Shown here: in pieces, positions 54,214 to 64,000 of the stretch
How the letters are laid out: each line of letters opens with the position of its first letter
How positions within the stretch are numbered: position 1 is the stretch's first letter
From: Cytobacillus horneckiae
Lineage (GTDB): Bacteria; Bacillota; Bacilli; Bacillales; Cytobacillaceae
Direction: 5' to 3'
DNA length: 64,000 nt
Assembly: GCF_002835735.1 (NCBI RefSeq)
Contig: NZ_PISD01000006.1
Coordinates: 32,486 to 96,485, forward strand
The notes under the pieces: model-generated
What the model was told of the DNA's origin: nothing
The model's input: the letters and a program-made list of their open reading frames with translations, nothing else
Databases searched by the model: none
Made by a program: the position numbers and the translations under genes

Positions 54214-54705
54214 ATGAACTTTGAAAAATTATTCGCAATGCAAAAAGGATTGGATGATCATATAGAGTCTAATCATCATTTAGGAAATGAAGATTTATTT
54301 GATAGAAAAGTGCTTGCATTGCTTGTAGAGCTGGGCGAACTCGCCAATGAAACAAGATGTTTTAAGTTTTGGAGTCTTAAACCGTCTGCGCCGCGGGAAA
54401 CAGTACTGGAAGAATATGTGGACGGCGTGCATTTTATCTTATCACTAGGCATTGAATGCGGATTTACAACAGAGCAAAGCTATTCAGTGGAAATAGCAAA
54501 GAAAGAATCAATAACAGAGCAGTTTATTTATATGTTTGATGTTATTGGCCAATTTAAACAGCAGCGTTCATTAGAAAATTATAAAATCGTCTTTCAGGCC
54601 TATCTTCAATTAGGAGAGGCACTTGGTTTACAAGCGAGCGAAACAGAAGAAGCATATATTAAGAAAAATGAAGTAAATTATAAAAGGCAGCAAGAAGGAT
54701 ATTAA
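54214..54705 (+). CDS. dimeric dUTPase (all-alpha NTP pyrophosphatase)
   Basis: A 163-residue all-helical protein of the dUTPase-2/MazG-like superfamily. It hydrolyses dUTP to dUMP, protecting DNA from uracil and supplying dTMP synthesis. Metal-binding acid residues: ELGELANE in LLVELGELANETRCFKFW (about residues 37-54) and EEYVDGVHFILSLG (about 68-81). Found next to ysdB/ysdC in several Bacillaceae. Start ATG with GGAAGGTG upstream; divergent from ysdB. Confidence 0.87.
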   Translation: MNFEKLFAMQKGLDDHIESNHHLGNEDLFDRKVLALLVELGELANETRCFKFWSLKPSAPRETVLEEYVDGVHFILSLGIECGFTTEQSYSVEIAKKESITEQFIYMFDVIGQFKQQRSLENYKIVFQAYLQLGEALGLQASETEEAYIKKNEVNYKRQQEGY

Positions 54706-54874
54706 TTAACTGGAGTTTGTACAAACTTAAGCACCTCTAGTATAATTGAATTAATATTTTTAGAATTCAGTATCGGTGGCACGGCACTCGGCTACATAGA
54801 CAAAAACAGGCAGTGTCTCTGTTTTTGTCCAATGAAAGCGAGCTGTCTCCACATTTCAAAGAAGGAGTCGAAAT

Positions 54875-55960
54875 ATGCCAAAATTAGATGAAACATTAAC
54901 GATGTTAAAAGAGTTAACGGATGCTAAAGGTATACCAGGCAACGAGCGAGAACCAAGAGAAGTAATGAAAAAATACATAACTGATTTTGCAGATGAAGTG
55001 ACAACAGATAAATTAGGCAGCTTAATTGCTAAGAAAACAGGAAAAGTAGGCGGACCAAAAATAATGGTTGCCGGCCATCTTGATGAAGTTGGCTTTATGG
55101 TGACAAGCATCGATGATAAAGGCTTTCTCCGTTTTCAAACGGTTGGCGGCTGGTGGTCGCAAGTCATGCTTGCCCAGCGTGTAACAATTGTAACTATGAA
55201 GGGAGATGTGACAGGTGTTATTGGATCAAAGCCGCCGCATATTCTCCCTGCTGAGGCGCGCAAAAAGCCGGTAGAGATTAAAGATATGTTTATCGATATT
55301 GGTGCTTCCAGCCGTGAGGAAGCGCTAGAATGGGGCGTGAAGCCCGGAGATATGGTTGTTCCATATTTCGAGTTTACCGTAATGAACAATGAGAAGATGC
55401 TCCTTGCAAAAGCGTGGGATAACCGGATAGGACTTGCTATTGCGATTAAGGTTCTGGAAGCTCTTAAAAATGAAGATCATCCAAACGTTGTTTATGGCGT
55501 AGGTACAGTGCAGGAAGAAGTAGGTCTTCGCGGTGCGAAAACATCTGCCCAAATGATTGAACCTGACATCGGCTTTGGTGTGGATGTTGGGATACCAGGA
55601 GATACACCTGGCGTAACGGAAAAAGAAGCGTTAAGCAAATTAGGCAATGGTCCGCAGATTATTTTATATGATGCTTCAATGGTCTCTCATAAAGGCTTGC
55701 GCGACCTTGTAACTGATACAGCGGATGAATTGAATATCCCTTATCAATTTGATTCCGTGCCTGGCGGCGGTACAGACTCAGGTGCGATTCATTTAACACA
55801 TAAAGGTGTGCCTGCGCTGTCAATTACAATTGCGACTAGATATATCCACTCGCATGCAGGCATTCTGCACCGTGATGATTTTGAAAATACCGTGAAGCTA
55901 ATTGCTGAAGTCATTAAACGTCTGGATGCAGAAACAGTAGAAAAGCTTACATTCGAATAA
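54875..55960 (+). CDS. ysdC: M42 family aminopeptidase YsdC
   Basis: Metallo-aminopeptidase / glutamyl-aminopeptidase-like enzyme of 361 residues. Binuclear site: His/Asp in [11 protein letters not shown] (about 66-76), Asp in KAWDNRIG (about 182), catalytic Glu-Glu in [11 protein letters not shown], Asp in GVDVGIPGD, and His in RYIHSHAG near 320. PDZ-like insert about 80-160. M42 enzymes form large tetrahedral dodecamers that trim peptides; some relatives are endoglucanase-annotated. ATG with AAGGAG upstream; the 5' region contains a GACAAAAACAG / CTGTTTTTGTC hairpin (54799-54829). Terminator follows. Confidence 0.93.
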   Translation: MPKLDETLTMLKELTDAKGIPGNEREPREVMKKYITDFADEVTTDKLGSLIAKKTGKVGGPKIMVAGHLDEVGFMVTSIDDKGFLRFQTVGGWWSQVMLAQRVTIVTMKGDVTGVIGSKPPHILPAEARKKPVEIKDMFIDIGASSREEALEWGVKPGDMVVPYFEFTVMNNEKMLLAKAWDNRIGLAIAIKVLEALKNEDHPNVVYGVGTVQEEVGLRGAKTSAQMIEPDIGFGVDVGIPGDTPGVTEKEALSKLGNGPQIILYDASMVSHKGLRDLVTDTADELNIPYQFDSVPGGGTDSGAIHLTHKGVPALSITIATRYIHSHAGILHRDDFENTVKLIAEVIKRLDAETVEKLTFE

Positions 55961-55964
55961 TTGT

Positions 55965-55996
55965 AAAAAAACCTCGGAATGCCGAGGTTTTTTTAC
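55965..55996 (+). terminator. terminator of ysdC
   Basis: AAAAAACCTCGG-AAT-GCCGAGGTTTTTT. Confidence 0.9.
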
Positions 55997-56401
55997 GTTC
56001 CGAGCTTTTATGACAGTTGTCATTTGAAAATAATAACAGCCGTGAATAGGATTTTTCACACGCTTAAAATTAAGGATATAACAGAAATGGAATAAAAAGG
56101 ATTTGTCCTTATGTTCCGAATATATCCAAAAGATCAAATGAAGTGGTTTTTATTTCTCGATATTAGTTTATTTGTTTTCTGATTTTATAATTTAATGCAA
56201 TCTTATTCTTTACCTTTGTTTGTGAAAATCAGCCTTAATCTCGCTTGAAAAAAATCCATTAAATGCTTGAAAAAGACTCTTTCGTAAAGAGTCCGTATCA
56301 TAAGGAAGCAATTTATAAAATTTCGATGATGTGGGGAATTGCCTTTGTCATTGATACAATCTATTCGTGGTCATATACTTTTTTTCCGAAGAAGGATTAA
56401 A
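55997..56401. other. gap between ysdC and sspI
   Basis: AT-rich. Holds a hairpin GACTCTTT-CGT-AAAGAGTC (56272-56290) and a 45-codon open frame (56263-56400) without a ribosome site whose end reads DTIYSWSYTFFPKKD. I cannot support it as a gene; it may be a remnant. Confidence 0.4.
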
Positions 56402-56427
56402 AGGCTATCGAGTAAAGCTCGATAGCC
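56402..56427 (-). terminator. terminator of sspI
   Basis: AGGCTATCGAG-TAAAG-CTCGATAGCCT; on the minus strand followed by TTTT. Confidence 0.7.
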
Positions 56428-56453
56428 TGCATAAGCATATGCGCCGCTCAACG

Positions 56454-56660
56454 TTATTGCAATCCGCTTTCCAATGTTTGCAGCATCTCCTGCTTATCTT
56501 CCTCAGAGGAGTGTTTCCAAATCACTTCGAATAGAACCCCGAGGCCTGGCAGCATTTTTTCTTCCCCATTTTGAATGGCATCAACGATTGTATCTTTTAG
56601 TTCGTCCTGAGAATTCCCTGTTACATTGTGCAAAATCGCGTTGCGCAAATTAAGATTCAT
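56454..56660 (-). CDS. sspI: small acid-soluble spore protein SspI
   Basis: 68 residues, matching SspI (about 70): [54 protein letters not shown] (shown in parts). A minor spore protein made in the forespore late in sporulation. Start ATG 56660 with AAGGTGTG upstream on the minus strand; longer in-frame starts have no support. A CATAATA -10-like element lies upstream but no sigma-G -35 was found. Divergent from ysgA. Confidence 0.95.
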   Translation of the reverse strand: MNLNLRNAILHNVTGNSQDELKDTIVDAIQNGEEKMLPGLGVLFEVIWKHSSEEDKQEMLQTLESGLQ

Positions 56661-56801
56661 GTTATTACACACCTTTCGTAAATATCCTATCAACTTTATG
56701 ATTTCTATTTTTGGATTTATTATGTATTTGTTTTGCGCTATAATTAAAATCTGATGCGGGCATATTCCGCTATTATTTCTAAAACTTAAGGGGCGAAAGT
56801 G

Positions 56802-57554
56802 TTGAAACATATTCACTCTGCAAAAAATCCTCAAGTGAAGCAATGGAAGAAACTATTGACTAAAAAGGAAAGAGACAATACTGGCACCTTTTTAGTAGAG
56901 GGCTTTCATCTCGTTGAAGAGGCACTTATGGAGAATAGAATTGAAGAATTAATTATTAGTGAAAACAAAGATATCCCTCCTGCATGGAATTATGGTGATA
57001 TTCCAGTTACAGTCGTTACAGACGATATCATTTTGCAATTAGCAGAAACGGAAGCGCCACAAGGGATTTTTGCCATTTGCAGTCAAATAGAAGAGTTAAC
57101 CAAAACAGCAGCTTTCAAAAAATATTTGCTCATCGATGCTGTACAGGACCCTGGAAATTTAGGTACAATGATTCGCACAGCAGATGCAGCTGGAATGGAT
57201 GCTGTAATCGTTGGCAAAGGCAGTGTGGATGTGTATAACTCTAAAGTTCTGCGATCTGCACAAGGTAGTCATTTTCATCTGCCAATCGTTCGCGGAGACC
57301 TTGAAAAATGGGTTGAAAAATTAAAAGAAGCGCAGATTCCGGTTTATGGGACTTCCCTTGAAGGAGGCAAAGCATATACATCATATGAACCTTCAGACAC
57401 CTTTGCATTAATCATGGGAAATGAGGGCAGCGGTGTAAGTAAAACGCTGTTATCAACGACTACAGCTAATTTATTTATCCCTCTCTACGGAAAAAGTGAA
57501 TCATTAAATGTTGGAATTGCCACTGGTATTTTGCTCTATTATTTGCGAAAATAA
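56802..57554 (+). CDS. ysgA: SpoU-family RNA 2'-O-methyltransferase YsgA
   Basis: A 250-residue SPOUT methyltransferase (TrmH/RlmB type). N-terminal substrate-binding domain (about 1-95, [18 protein letters not shown]). SpoU motifs: [22 protein letters not shown] (motif 1, shown in parts [12 protein letters not shown] and [10 protein letters not shown]), [11 protein letters not shown] (motif 2) and [14 protein letters not shown] (motif 3) forming the knot and SAM site. RNA target unknown. Start TTG 56802 with AAGGGG 8 nt upstream; GTG 56799 immediately before is also possible. Confidence 0.92.
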   Translation: MKHIHSAKNPQVKQWKKLLTKKERDNTGTFLVEGFHLVEEALMENRIEELIISENKDIPPAWNYGDIPVTVVTDDIILQLAETEAPQGIFAICSQIEELTKTAAFKKYLLIDAVQDPGNLGTMIRTADAAGMDAVIVGKGSVDVYNSKVLRSAQGSHFHLPIVRGDLEKWVEKLKEAQIPVYGTSLEGGKAYTSYEPSDTFALIMGNEGSGVSKTLLSTTTANLFIPLYGKSESLNVGIATGILLYYLRK

Positions 57555-57584
57555 AAAAATAGGCAAAATCATGCGAGGAAGCGT

Positions 57585-57613
57585 TTGAAACGAAGGCAAG
57601 AATGTAATATAAT
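57585..57613 (+). promoter_or_regulatory. sigma-A promoter of pheST
   Basis: TTGAAA, 17-nt spacer, TATAAT. Confidence 0.75.
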
Positions 57614-57629
57614 AAACAGCAAATTATAA

Positions 57630-57906
57630 TTTTAAAGCAATGACGGAGACAAGTAGGGTATAGGAAGCCTTTTAGGGAGAAAGTGCCTGAGACTGAAAGC
57701 ACTTTTAAGGTGACGATACTTGAATATTTCACCTCCTGAGTTGACATCGGGACCATCGAATCTTTTATCGATGTAAAGATGTACCGGCTTATCGCCGTTA
57801 TCCGAATGAAGCGAATGCGAACGGCACATTGATGTGCTTTTGTATTAAAAAGGGTGGTACCGCGAATCCAAAACCTCGTCCCTTTCTCAGGGAGAGGTTT
57901 TTTATT
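57630..57906 (+). ncRNA. T-box leader of pheST
   Basis: T-box AGGGTGGTACCGCG (57851-57864), an exact family match, then terminator AACCTCGTCCCT/AGGGAGAGGTT with T-run (57871-57905). Candidate phenylalanine specifier TTC at 57728-57730 in a TGAATATTTCACC loop. Confidence 0.92.
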
Positions 57907-57939
57907 TTGCAAAAAAAAGGTTTGAAGGAGGAAATAACA

Positions 57940-58977
57940 ATGCAGGAACGATTAAAGGAATTGCAAACTGAAGCGCTTGAAAAAATTAGCAGTGCAGTTG
58001 ATTTAAAAGAATTGAATGATATTCGAGTATCTTATCTTGGCAAAAAAGGTCCCATTACGGAAGTGTTGAAAGGAATGGGGAAGTTATCTGCTGAAGATCG
58101 TCCAAAAATGGGTGCGCTGGCAAATGAAGTGAGAGACGCCATTTCTAAAGGGATTGAAGAGAAGCATTCAAAATTAGAGGAAGCTGCAGTAGAAGCAAAG
58201 CTTGCTGCTGAAACAATTGATGTGACGCTGCCTGGCCGTCCGGTCACTACAGGGCATCATCATTCTCTTACAAAGGTAATTGAAGAAATTGAAGATTTAT
58301 TTATCGGAATGGGCTATACCGTAGCCGAAGGTCCTGAGGTGGAAAAGGATTATTATAACTTTGAGGCGCTCAATTTACCTAAAGGCCATCCAGCTCGTGA
58401 TATGCAGGATTCATTTTATATTACTGAGGATATTCTTCTTCGTACACATACTTCTCCTGTTCAGGCAAGAACAATGGAGAAACATGAAGGGAAAGGCCCT
58501 GTCAAAATTATCTGTCCTGGAAAAGTATTCCGCCGTGATAATGATGATGCCACTCATTCACATCAATTTATGCAAATTGAAGGGCTTGTAGTGGATGAAA
58601 ATATCCGCATGACAGATTTAAAAGGGACACTTGAAGTATTTGCGAAGAAAATGTTTGGTGAAGATAGAGAAATTCGCCTCCGTCCAAGCTTCTTCCCGTT
58701 CACTGAGCCTTCTGTTGAGATGGATATTTCTTGTAAAATTTGTTCTGGCAAAGGCTGCAGTGTATGTAAAAAAACGGGCTGGATTGAAATTCTTGGAGCA
58801 GGTATGGTTCATCCAAATGTGCTTGAAATGGCCGGCTTTGATTCTAAGAAATATACAGGCTTTGCATTCGGAATGGGTGCAGAAAGAATTGCGATGCTAA
58901 AATATGGCGTCGATGATATACGTCACTTCTATACAAATGATGTAAGGTTTTTAAAACAATTTTCTATCCACGAATAA
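57940..58977 (+). CDS. pheS: phenylalanyl-tRNA synthetase alpha subunit
   Basis: 345 residues, catalytic subunit of the (alpha-beta)2 enzyme. N-terminal coiled arm (about 1-85), then class II core: motif 1 area with [15 protein letters not shown], motif 2 [19 protein letters not shown] (shown as [14 protein letters not shown]), [13 protein letters not shown] with Cys cluster [16 protein letters not shown], and motif 3 [17 protein letters not shown] with AAGGAGGAAA upstream. 24 nt before pheT; controlled by the T-box. Confidence 0.98.
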   Translation: MQERLKELQTEALEKISSAVDLKELNDIRVSYLGKKGPITEVLKGMGKLSAEDRPKMGALANEVRDAISKGIEEKHSKLEEAAVEAKLAAETIDVTLPGRPVTTGHHHSLTKVIEEIEDLFIGMGYTVAEGPEVEKDYYNFEALNLPKGHPARDMQDSFYITEDILLRTHTSPVQARTMEKHEGKGPVKIICPGKVFRRDNDDATHSHQFMQIEGLVVDENIRMTDLKGTLEVFAKKMFGEDREIRLRPSFFPFTEPSVEMDISCKICSGKGCSVCKKTGWIEILGAGMVHPNVLEMAGFDSKKYTGFAFGMGAERIAMLKYGVDDIRHFYTNDVRFLKQFSIHE

Positions 58978-59001
58978 TGAAGAGAAACGGAGGATTTCAT
59001 A

Positions 59002-61416
59002 ATGTATGTTTCATATAAGTGGCTTCAGGATTATGTTGATCTTTCAGGCATCACACCTGATGAGCTAGCTGAAAAAATCACTAAGAGCGGGATTGAAGTT
59101 GAAGGTGTAGCAACACTGAATGAAGGAATCAGCGGTGTTGTAGTTGGTTATGTGCTTGAGAAAGAGAAGCACCCTAGTGCAGATAAATTAAACAAATGCC
59201 AGGTAGATTTAGGTGATGGTGAGCCGGTGCAAATCATTTGTGGCGCTCCCAATGTAGATAAAGGCCAAAAAGTTGCTGTAGCAACAGTTGGTGCAGTGTT
59301 GCCAGGGAATTTCAAGATTAAAAAAGCAAAGCTTCGCGGTGAAGCATCGAACGGGATGATTTGCTCACTTCAAGAGCTTGGCTTTGAAAGTAAACTTGTT
59401 GCGAAAGAGTACAGCGAAGGGATTTATGTTTTCCCTGAAAAGACGGAAATCGGCACGAACGCATTAGAGAAGCTTCACCGTGATGACCATGTGTTGGAGC
59501 TGGGGTTAACACCTAATCGTGCGGATTGCCAAAGCATGCTTGGAGTAGCATATGAGGTTGCGGCAATTTTAGGAAGAGAAGTAAAACTTCCGCAGCCAGA
59601 AGTGGCTACTGTTTCTGAAAAAGCAGAGGATTACATTCAAGTAACGGTTGAAGCGAAGGAAGATAATCCTTTATATGTAGCGAAAGTAATTAAAAATGTT
59701 TCGATTAAACCGTCACCGCTCTGGATGCAAGCAAGATTAATGGCAGCAGGCATCCGTCCGCACAACAATGTAGTCGATATTACGAACTATATTTTATTAG
59801 AATATGGTCAGCCATTGCATGCGTTTGACTATGATCGCTTAGGTTCAAAAGAAATTTTAGTTCGCAGAGCGACAGATGGTGAAGTCATTACAACATTAGA
59901 TGATGCGAAAAGAGAATTAACATCAGATCACTTAGTCATCACAAATGGTAAAGAGCCTGTCGCTCTTGCAGGCGTGATGGGAGGGGCAAACTCAGAGGTA
60001 GGTTCAGATACAACGACTGTTCTTTTAGAGTCTGCATACTTTGCAGGCGGACCAATCCGCAAAGCTTCTAAAGACCATGGATTAAGAAGCGAAGCAAGCT
60101 CCCGTTATGAAAAAGGTGTAGACCCTAACCGTGTAAGACCTGCTGCAGAGAGAGCTGCGCAATTACTTGCAGAATATGCCGGTGGCGAAGTATTAACAGG
60201 GTCTGTTGAAGCTGACTCACTTACAGTGGAACCAGCTGTCATTTCAATTCATATTGATAAAATTAATCGTGTACTAGGCACAAACTTAGCAGTGAGCGAA
60301 GCTGATGACATTTTGACGCGTTTACAATTTGAGACAGCTGCAGATGGCGGAGAAATTACTGTAACAGTCCCAACTCGCCGTGGGGACATTACAATTGAAG
60401 AGGATTTAGTTGAAGAGGTTGGCAGATTATACGGTTATGATAATCTAGAAACTACACTTCCAGAAGGTTCATCAACGCCGGGTCATCTTTCTGCATATCA
60501 AAGTAAGCGAAGAGTTGTCCGCCAATATTTAGAAGGCGCTGGCCTTTATCAAGCGGTGACTTATTCTTTAACGAGTGAAGATAAAGTAATGCAATATGCA
60601 CTGGATGTAAGAAAGCCGATAAAATTGGCAATGCCAATGAGTGAAGAGCGCAGCATGCTTCGTCTGAGCCTGATTCCTCATTTGTTTGAAGTGTTAAAAT
60701 ATAATGGTGCTAGACAAAATGACAGCCTATCTGTTTATGAGACTAGTTCTGTTTTCCTATCTACAGCTGATAATGAATTGCCTGAAGAGAAGGAGCATTT
60801 AGCAGCTGCGATCACAGGCCTATGGCAGTCGCATCCATGGCAAGGCGAGAAAAAACCGGTTGATTTCTTCGTGTTAAAAGGAATTTTAGAAGGGCTGTTC
60901 AGTAAGCTCGGTCTTCTTGAAAAAATAGAATTTGCTAAACTTGAAAAAGAAGGATTGCATCCAGGACGTACGGCAGAAATCTTGCTTTCAGGTGAAGCGA
61001 TTGGCGTTATTGGTCAAGTACATCCAAAGGTGGAAAAAGAATTAGACTTGAAAGAAACCTATGTATTTGAACTATCATTAGAAGCGCTGCTAGAAGCAGA
61101 AGTAGAACCACTAAAATATGAAGCGATTCCACGCTATCCTTCCATTACAAGAGATATCGCCCTTGTTGTTGATAAAACAACTGCGGCCGGCGAATTGGCT
61201 ACGATTATTCGTCAAGCGGGCGGCAAGCTTTTAAAAGAGGTCAATGTATTTGATTTATATGAAGGTGACCGTATGGAAGAAGGCAAAAAATCCATCGCTT
61301 TCTCATTAAGATACTTTGATCCTGAACGCACATTAACAGATGATGATGTCGTCAAGGCGCATGATAAAGTATTAACCGCTGTTAAAGATCAAGCGGGCGC
61401 AGTTTTGAGAGGATAA
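59002..61416 (+). CDS. pheT: phenylalanyl-tRNA synthetase beta subunit
   Basis: 804 residues. tRNA-binding/EMAP-like domain (about 40-150, with [15 protein letters not shown]), B3/B4 editing domain (about 215-390), B5 domain (about 405-480), synthetase-like core, and C-terminal ferredoxin-fold anticodon-binding domain (about 710-803: [33 protein letters not shown]). Start ATG has ACGGAGG upstream. Second gene of pheST; imperfect terminator after it. Confidence 0.98.
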   Translation: MYVSYKWLQDYVDLSGITPDELAEKITKSGIEVEGVATLNEGISGVVVGYVLEKEKHPSADKLNKCQVDLGDGEPVQIICGAPNVDKGQKVAVATVGAVLPGNFKIKKAKLRGEASNGMICSLQELGFESKLVAKEYSEGIYVFPEKTEIGTNALEKLHRDDHVLELGLTPNRADCQSMLGVAYEVAAILGREVKLPQPEVATVSEKAEDYIQVTVEAKEDNPLYVAKVIKNVSIKPSPLWMQARLMAAGIRPHNNVVDITNYILLEYGQPLHAFDYDRLGSKEILVRRATDGEVITTLDDAKRELTSDHLVITNGKEPVALAGVMGGANSEVGSDTTTVLLESAYFAGGPIRKASKDHGLRSEASSRYEKGVDPNRVRPAAERAAQLLAEYAGGEVLTGSVEADSLTVEPAVISIHIDKINRVLGTNLAVSEADDILTRLQFETAADGGEITVTVPTRRGDITIEEDLVEEVGRLYGYDNLETTLPEGSSTPGHLSAYQSKRRVVRQYLEGAGLYQAVTYSLTSEDKVMQYALDVRKPIKLAMPMSEERSMLRLSLIPHLFEVLKYNGARQNDSLSVYETSSVFLSTADNELPEEKEHLAAAITGLWQSHPWQGEKKPVDFFVLKGILEGLFSKLGLLEKIEFAKLEKEGLHPGRTAEILLSGEAIGVIGQVHPKVEKELDLKETYVFELSLEALLEAEVEPLKYEAIPRYPSITRDIALVVDKTTAAGELATIIRQAGGKLLKEVNVFDLYEGDRMEEGKKSIAFSLRYFDPERTLTDDDVVKAHDKVLTAVKDQAGAVLRG

Positions 61417-61432
61417 ATTAGTACTGCAAGAA

Positions 61433-61465
61433 GGGCTGTCCAAATATTTGGATGGTCCTTTTTGA
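61433..61465 (+). terminator. terminator of pheST
   Basis: TCCAAA-TAT-TTTGGA core with flanking G-T pairs and a T5 tail. Confidence 0.7.
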
Positions 61466-61533
61466 GTGGTGAAAAAAACAAGATTCCTCCTGCACACAAA
61501 AAAGCACAAACCAATTGGCTTGTGCATTCGAAA

Positions 61534-62475
61534 TTAATTATTACTGTATTTCTTGTTATACAGTTTTTTTGCTTTATCAGTATTTGCAAAATGGAGTTTA
61601 ACAAATTGCGACAGTGCTTGTGCACCTTTTTCATGAATGAGCCGGGCAGCGCATTCATCAACTTTAGGTCCTGCTCCTTTTGTTAAATGGAAACCAGCTT
61701 TTTTACTTAAGTCAGCAAAGCGCAATATGAAGGCATAACGGGCTAAAATAGATGCAGCTGCCACAGCGAGGTGAACAGATTCAGCCTTTGTACTAAAATA
61801 AACATTTTCCCGCTGGATATTCGGCTGCTGTTTTAAATAATTGAAATAGATGCCTTCTTGGGCAAACTGATCAATTAATATGGCATCTGGCTTTTCCGGG
61901 GAAATCTTTTGCAATACGCTATTAATCGCTTGATTATGTAATAAAGCTTTCAACTTTCCTTGAGACATACCAGACTGCTGCATTTGATTGTATTTTTCAT
62001 TATGCAATGTTAATAAACTATATGGGATGACATCTTTAATTTGCTTAGCTATATTCATAATTTTTTCGTCGTTTAAATTTTTGGAGTCTTGCACACCGAG
62101 CTCCTTAAGTAATGGTATTTTTTCCTTGCTTACATAAGTGGCAACGACTGTCATTGGTCCAAAGAAGTCTCCTGTTCCAACTTCATCTGAGCCAACAACG
62201 GAAAGCGAAGCGAAATCTTTAGGCAAGTGCGAGCCGATTTCCTTCTTTTCCTTTTTTGGAGCGACTAGAGGTGTGTCTCCCCATTTACTTGCTTCAGCAA
62301 CACTTCCACCTCCTTGAAAAAGAACCTTGCCAGACTTATACGCCGTGATTGTACAACTAGGTGTTTTAGCAGAAAAAACACTCCCTTGTGGCTGCTTTTC
62401 ACTTAGATTTGCTTGATAATACTTTTTCATTTCATTTAATTCCGCTGCTGTTTTTATTAACACAACATTGCTCAT
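61534..62475 (-). CDS. rnhC: ribonuclease HIII
   Basis: 313 residues. Degrades RNA in RNA:DNA hybrids. N-terminal TBP-like substrate-binding domain (about 1-75) and RNase H fold with Asp97-Glu98 in GSDEVGTGDFFGP, a further Asp in AILIDQFAQEG and the C-terminal acidic residue region (KGAGPKVDECAA). The Gly-rich DEVG motif and N-domain separate HIII from HII. Start ATG 62475 has AGAGGAGGAAA upstream. Divergent from zapA, convergent with pheT, as in B. subtilis. Confidence 0.96.
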   Translation of the reverse strand: MSNVVLIKTAAELNEMKKYYQANLSEKQPQGSVFSAKTPSCTITAYKSGKVLFQGGGSVAEASKWGDTPLVAPKKEKKEIGSHLPKDFASLSVVGSDEVGTGDFFGPMTVVATYVSKEKIPLLKELGVQDSKNLNDEKIMNIAKQIKDVIPYSLLTLHNEKYNQMQQSGMSQGKLKALLHNQAINSVLQKISPEKPDAILIDQFAQEGIYFNYLKQQPNIQRENVYFSTKAESVHLAVAAASILARYAFILRFADLSKKAGFHLTKGAGPKVDECAARLIHEKGAQALSQFVKLHFANTDKAKKLYNKKYSNN

Positions 62476-62599
62476 ATGTATTTCCTCCTCTAAAATTAAG
62501 CGTTTTCCGTCATTAGATCTTTTTTGACAAGCTTTGACTTCCCACTTAAAAATGTTCATGTTATGATAATGTGTAGGATTCGTCAGAATGGGGGCTTAC

Positions 62600-62863
62600 A
62601 TGTTGTCAAATACAGAAAAAAACCGAACAAAGGTTGATATATATGGACAGCCGTACACTATTGTTGGTACGGAAAGCTCCGGCCATATTCGATTAGTCGC
62701 TTCGATGGTCGATGAAACAATGAGACAAATCAGTACTAAGAATCCTTCACTCGACATCAATAAATTGGCTGTACTAACAGCTGTTAACGCTATGAATGAT
62801 TATATAAAACTTAAAGACGAATTTGAGCGTCTTGAAGAAGAATTAAATAGAGTAAAGGAATGA
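62600..62863 (+). CDS. zapA: cell division protein ZapA
   Basis: An 87-residue FtsZ-binding protein that promotes Z-ring bundling. N-terminal VDIYGQPYTIVGTES beta-part, middle SMVDETMRQISTKNPSLD, and C-terminal coiled coil (LKDEFERLEEELNRVKE). Start is uncertain: ATG 62600 chosen; TTG 62603 has better spacing to the GGGGG site and ATG 62588 is also in frame. 7 nt before cvpA, so the two are probably co-transcribed. Confidence 0.93.
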   Translation: MLSNTEKNRTKVDIYGQPYTIVGTESSGHIRLVASMVDETMRQISTKNPSLDINKLAVLTAVNAMNDYIKLKDEFERLEEELNRVKE

Positions 62864-62870
62864 CATTACC

Positions 62871-63413
62871 ATGCTGGATCTTGCCATTATTATTATTTTG
62901 CTTTTCGGTTTTTTCATGGGATTGCGAAGAGGGTTTATTCTTCAGCTTATCCATTTAGTTGGTTTCATCATTGCATTTGTAGTCGCAAGGCTATACTATG
63001 ATACACTTGCTCCAAAACTTACACTATGGATTCCCTATCCGAATTTCGGAAGTGACTCCAATTTGCAAATGCTGTTAGGCAGTACAGATTTAGAAGATGC
63101 TTATTATCGTGCAATAGCTTTTGCTATTATCTTTTTCGCTGTAAAAATTCTACTTCAAATTATTGGGAGTATGCTTGACTTTGTTGCCAGCTTGCCAATT
63201 TTAAAGCAATTGAATACATGGGCAGGCAGTATTCTAGGATTTATAGAAGTCTATCTTATCATGTTTATCCTATTATACATAGCTGCATTATTACCAATTA
63301 CAGCATTGCAAAACATGTTAAACGACTCCTTTATGGCGGAATTTATTATTGATCATACACCAATTCTATCGCAACAAATAAAGGATTTATGGATTGATTA
63401 TATGGCATCATAA
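62871..63413 (+). CDS. yshB: CvpA family membrane protein YshB
   Basis: 180 residues with four hydrophobic segments (about 3-20, 25-42, 80-100, 117-145) and the CvpA start DLAIIIILLFGFFMGLRRGF. In E. coli CvpA is needed for colicin V production and affects envelope stress; the Bacillus role is unknown. Located after zapA as in B. subtilis. ATG with AAAGGAATG upstream. Terminator overlaps the stop codon. Confidence 0.9.
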   Translation: MLDLAIIIILLFGFFMGLRRGFILQLIHLVGFIIAFVVARLYYDTLAPKLTLWIPYPNFGSDSNLQMLLGSTDLEDAYYRAIAFAIIFFAVKILLQIIGSMLDFVASLPILKQLNTWAGSILGFIEVYLIMFILLYIAALLPITALQNMLNDSFMAEFIIDHTPILSQQIKDLWIDYMAS

Positions 63414-63440
63414 CTTCTCTATTTAGAGAAGTTTTCTTTT
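63412..63440 (+). terminator. terminator of zapA-yshB
   Basis: AACTTCTCT-ATTT-AGAGAAGTT with TTCTTTTT. Confidence 0.85.
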
Positions 63441-63458
63441 TATAATAAGTGTGTGTTA

Positions 63459-63718
63459 GTGTAGGCAAACAGAAAGTAGTCATAGACTGAGTAACTGGAA
63501 CCAAAATTGGGTGTAGGCAAACAGAAAGTGGTCATAGTTTCGGTAACTGGAACCAAAATTGGGTGTAGGCAAACAGAAAATGGTCATAGATTGAGTAACT
63601 GGAACCAAAATTAGGTGTAGGCAAACAGAAAATGGTCATAGATTGAGTAACTGGAACCAAAATTAGGTGTAGGCAAGCAGAAAGTGGTCATAGTTTGTGT
63701 AACTGGGGATTAGTTAGA
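63459..63718. repeat. 52-bp tandem repeat, five units
   Basis: Units start at 63459, 63511, 63563, 63615 and 63667, period exactly 52. Each unit begins GTGTAGGCAAACAGAAA, has TGGTCATAG in the middle and ends AACTGGAACCAAAATT. Units 2-4 differ by few bases. 52 is not a multiple of 3 and no frame is kept, so it is non-coding. No spacers, so not CRISPR. Confidence 0.95.
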
Positions 63719-63924
63719 ATTTTTTGATGTCACTTGTAGCATGAGATTTGGTATCAATCAGGAGTTTGAAACCGCTTCTGGCAAGAAATCTCCGCTTTTT
63801 AGTATCATTTCGTAGTATTATGATACTATTCCTTCTTCCATTTGTCGCCATAGACTCCCTTTGGTTTTCCTTAACAAGCTGAGGCTCCTAGGGTCCCATG
63901 GTCATAAGTCACAACAGAATTAAA

Positions 63925-64000
63925 GGTAAAGAACACCTGCTTGAAGTCCACAGGAAGTGGGTCATGCAGGTGTTGCCATAGGACGTGGCGAAATTAACCT
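63925..64000. repeat. palindromic dispersed repeat, family 3, second copy (runs off the window)
   Basis: AACACCTGC (63932-63940) pairs with GCAGGTGTT (63966-63974), followed by TGCCATAGGACGTGGCG, the inverted form of the core at 43525-43640. The stretch 63719-63924 shows no gene. Confidence 0.55.

Noticed and set aside
56263..56400. 45-codon open frame between ysdC and sspI
   Set aside because: No ribosome site, starts directly after a stop codon and overlaps a hairpin; kept only as a note on the gap.
56661..56760. Sigma-G promoter of sspI
   Set aside because: A CATAATA -10-like element exists on the minus strand but no TGAATA-type -35 at the right distance; expected but not demonstrable.
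63459..63718. CRISPR array
   Set aside because: Repeats are directly adjacent with an exact 52-bp period and no unique spacers; no cas genes in the window.

Overview
The window is a low-GC chromosomal segment of an endospore-forming member of the Bacillaceae (Bacillus in the broad sense). Gene order follows the B. subtilis argH / dnaE-ytsJ-accDA-pfkA-pyk / citZ-icd-mdh-phoPR-polA-mutM-ytaF-coaE-gapB-speD-nrdR-dnaBI-ytxC-thrS / infC-rpmI-rplT-ysdABC-sspI-ysgA-pheST-rnhC-zapA-yshB backbone almost throughout. Sporulation genes (ytrI, ytrH, ytvI, ytaF, ytxC, sspI), two T-box leaders, an L20-type leader and an ATT start codon on infC all fit this. I saw no rRNA, tRNA, prophage, IS transposase or CRISPR array. 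The species cannot be fixed from the sequence alone.

Layout. 1-10.4 kb: end of argH, a universal stress protein, a YhdT-PanF pantothenate uptake pair, an M24 peptidase, ytkL, ytoI, ytpI, nrnA and the minus-strand ytrHI pair. 10.4-26.2 kb: dnaE, malic enzyme ytsJ with a GntR/FCD regulator, accD-accA, pfkA, pyk, an SdcS-like dicarboxylate transporter, fxsA, ytvI and a frameshifted ytwI. 26.3-36.2 kb: citZ-icd-mdh, a MaoC-like protein, phoP-phoR and an hflK-hflC pair that B. subtilis lacks here. 36.4-48 kb: polA, mutM, ytaF, coaE, gapB, speD, nrdR, dnaB-dnaI, ytxC. 48-64 kb: T-box thrS, infC-rpmI-rplT, ysdA, a VTT membrane protein, ysdB, a dimeric dUTPase, ysdC, sspI, ysgA, T-box pheS-pheT, rnhC, zapA, cvpA.

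How it works together. The core is central carbon metabolism (malic enzyme, acetyl-CoA carboxylase, lower glycolysis, first TCA steps, gluconeogenic GapB) interleaved with replication and repair (DnaE, PolA, MutM, DnaB/DnaI, NrdR). The most interesting layer is regulatory. Two TGGTCTGRCCA operators bracket the ytsJ-GntR unit and precede accDA. CcpN-type boxes occur at gapB and also at the dicarboxylate transporter. A perfect cre site precedes the MaoC-like gene and a near-perfect one lies in the citZ leader. Sigma-W-type promoters (TGAAAC-N16-CGTATA) precede both ysdB and hflKC.

Intergenic DNA is rich in non-coding repeats: a ~200-bp GC-rich dispersed element in at least five copies, one bounded by two copies of the dnaI terminator hairpin; a hairpin family directly upstream of accD, pyk and dnaB; a third palindromic family at 43.5 kb and the right edge; and a 52-bp tandem repeat at two loci 10 kb apart.
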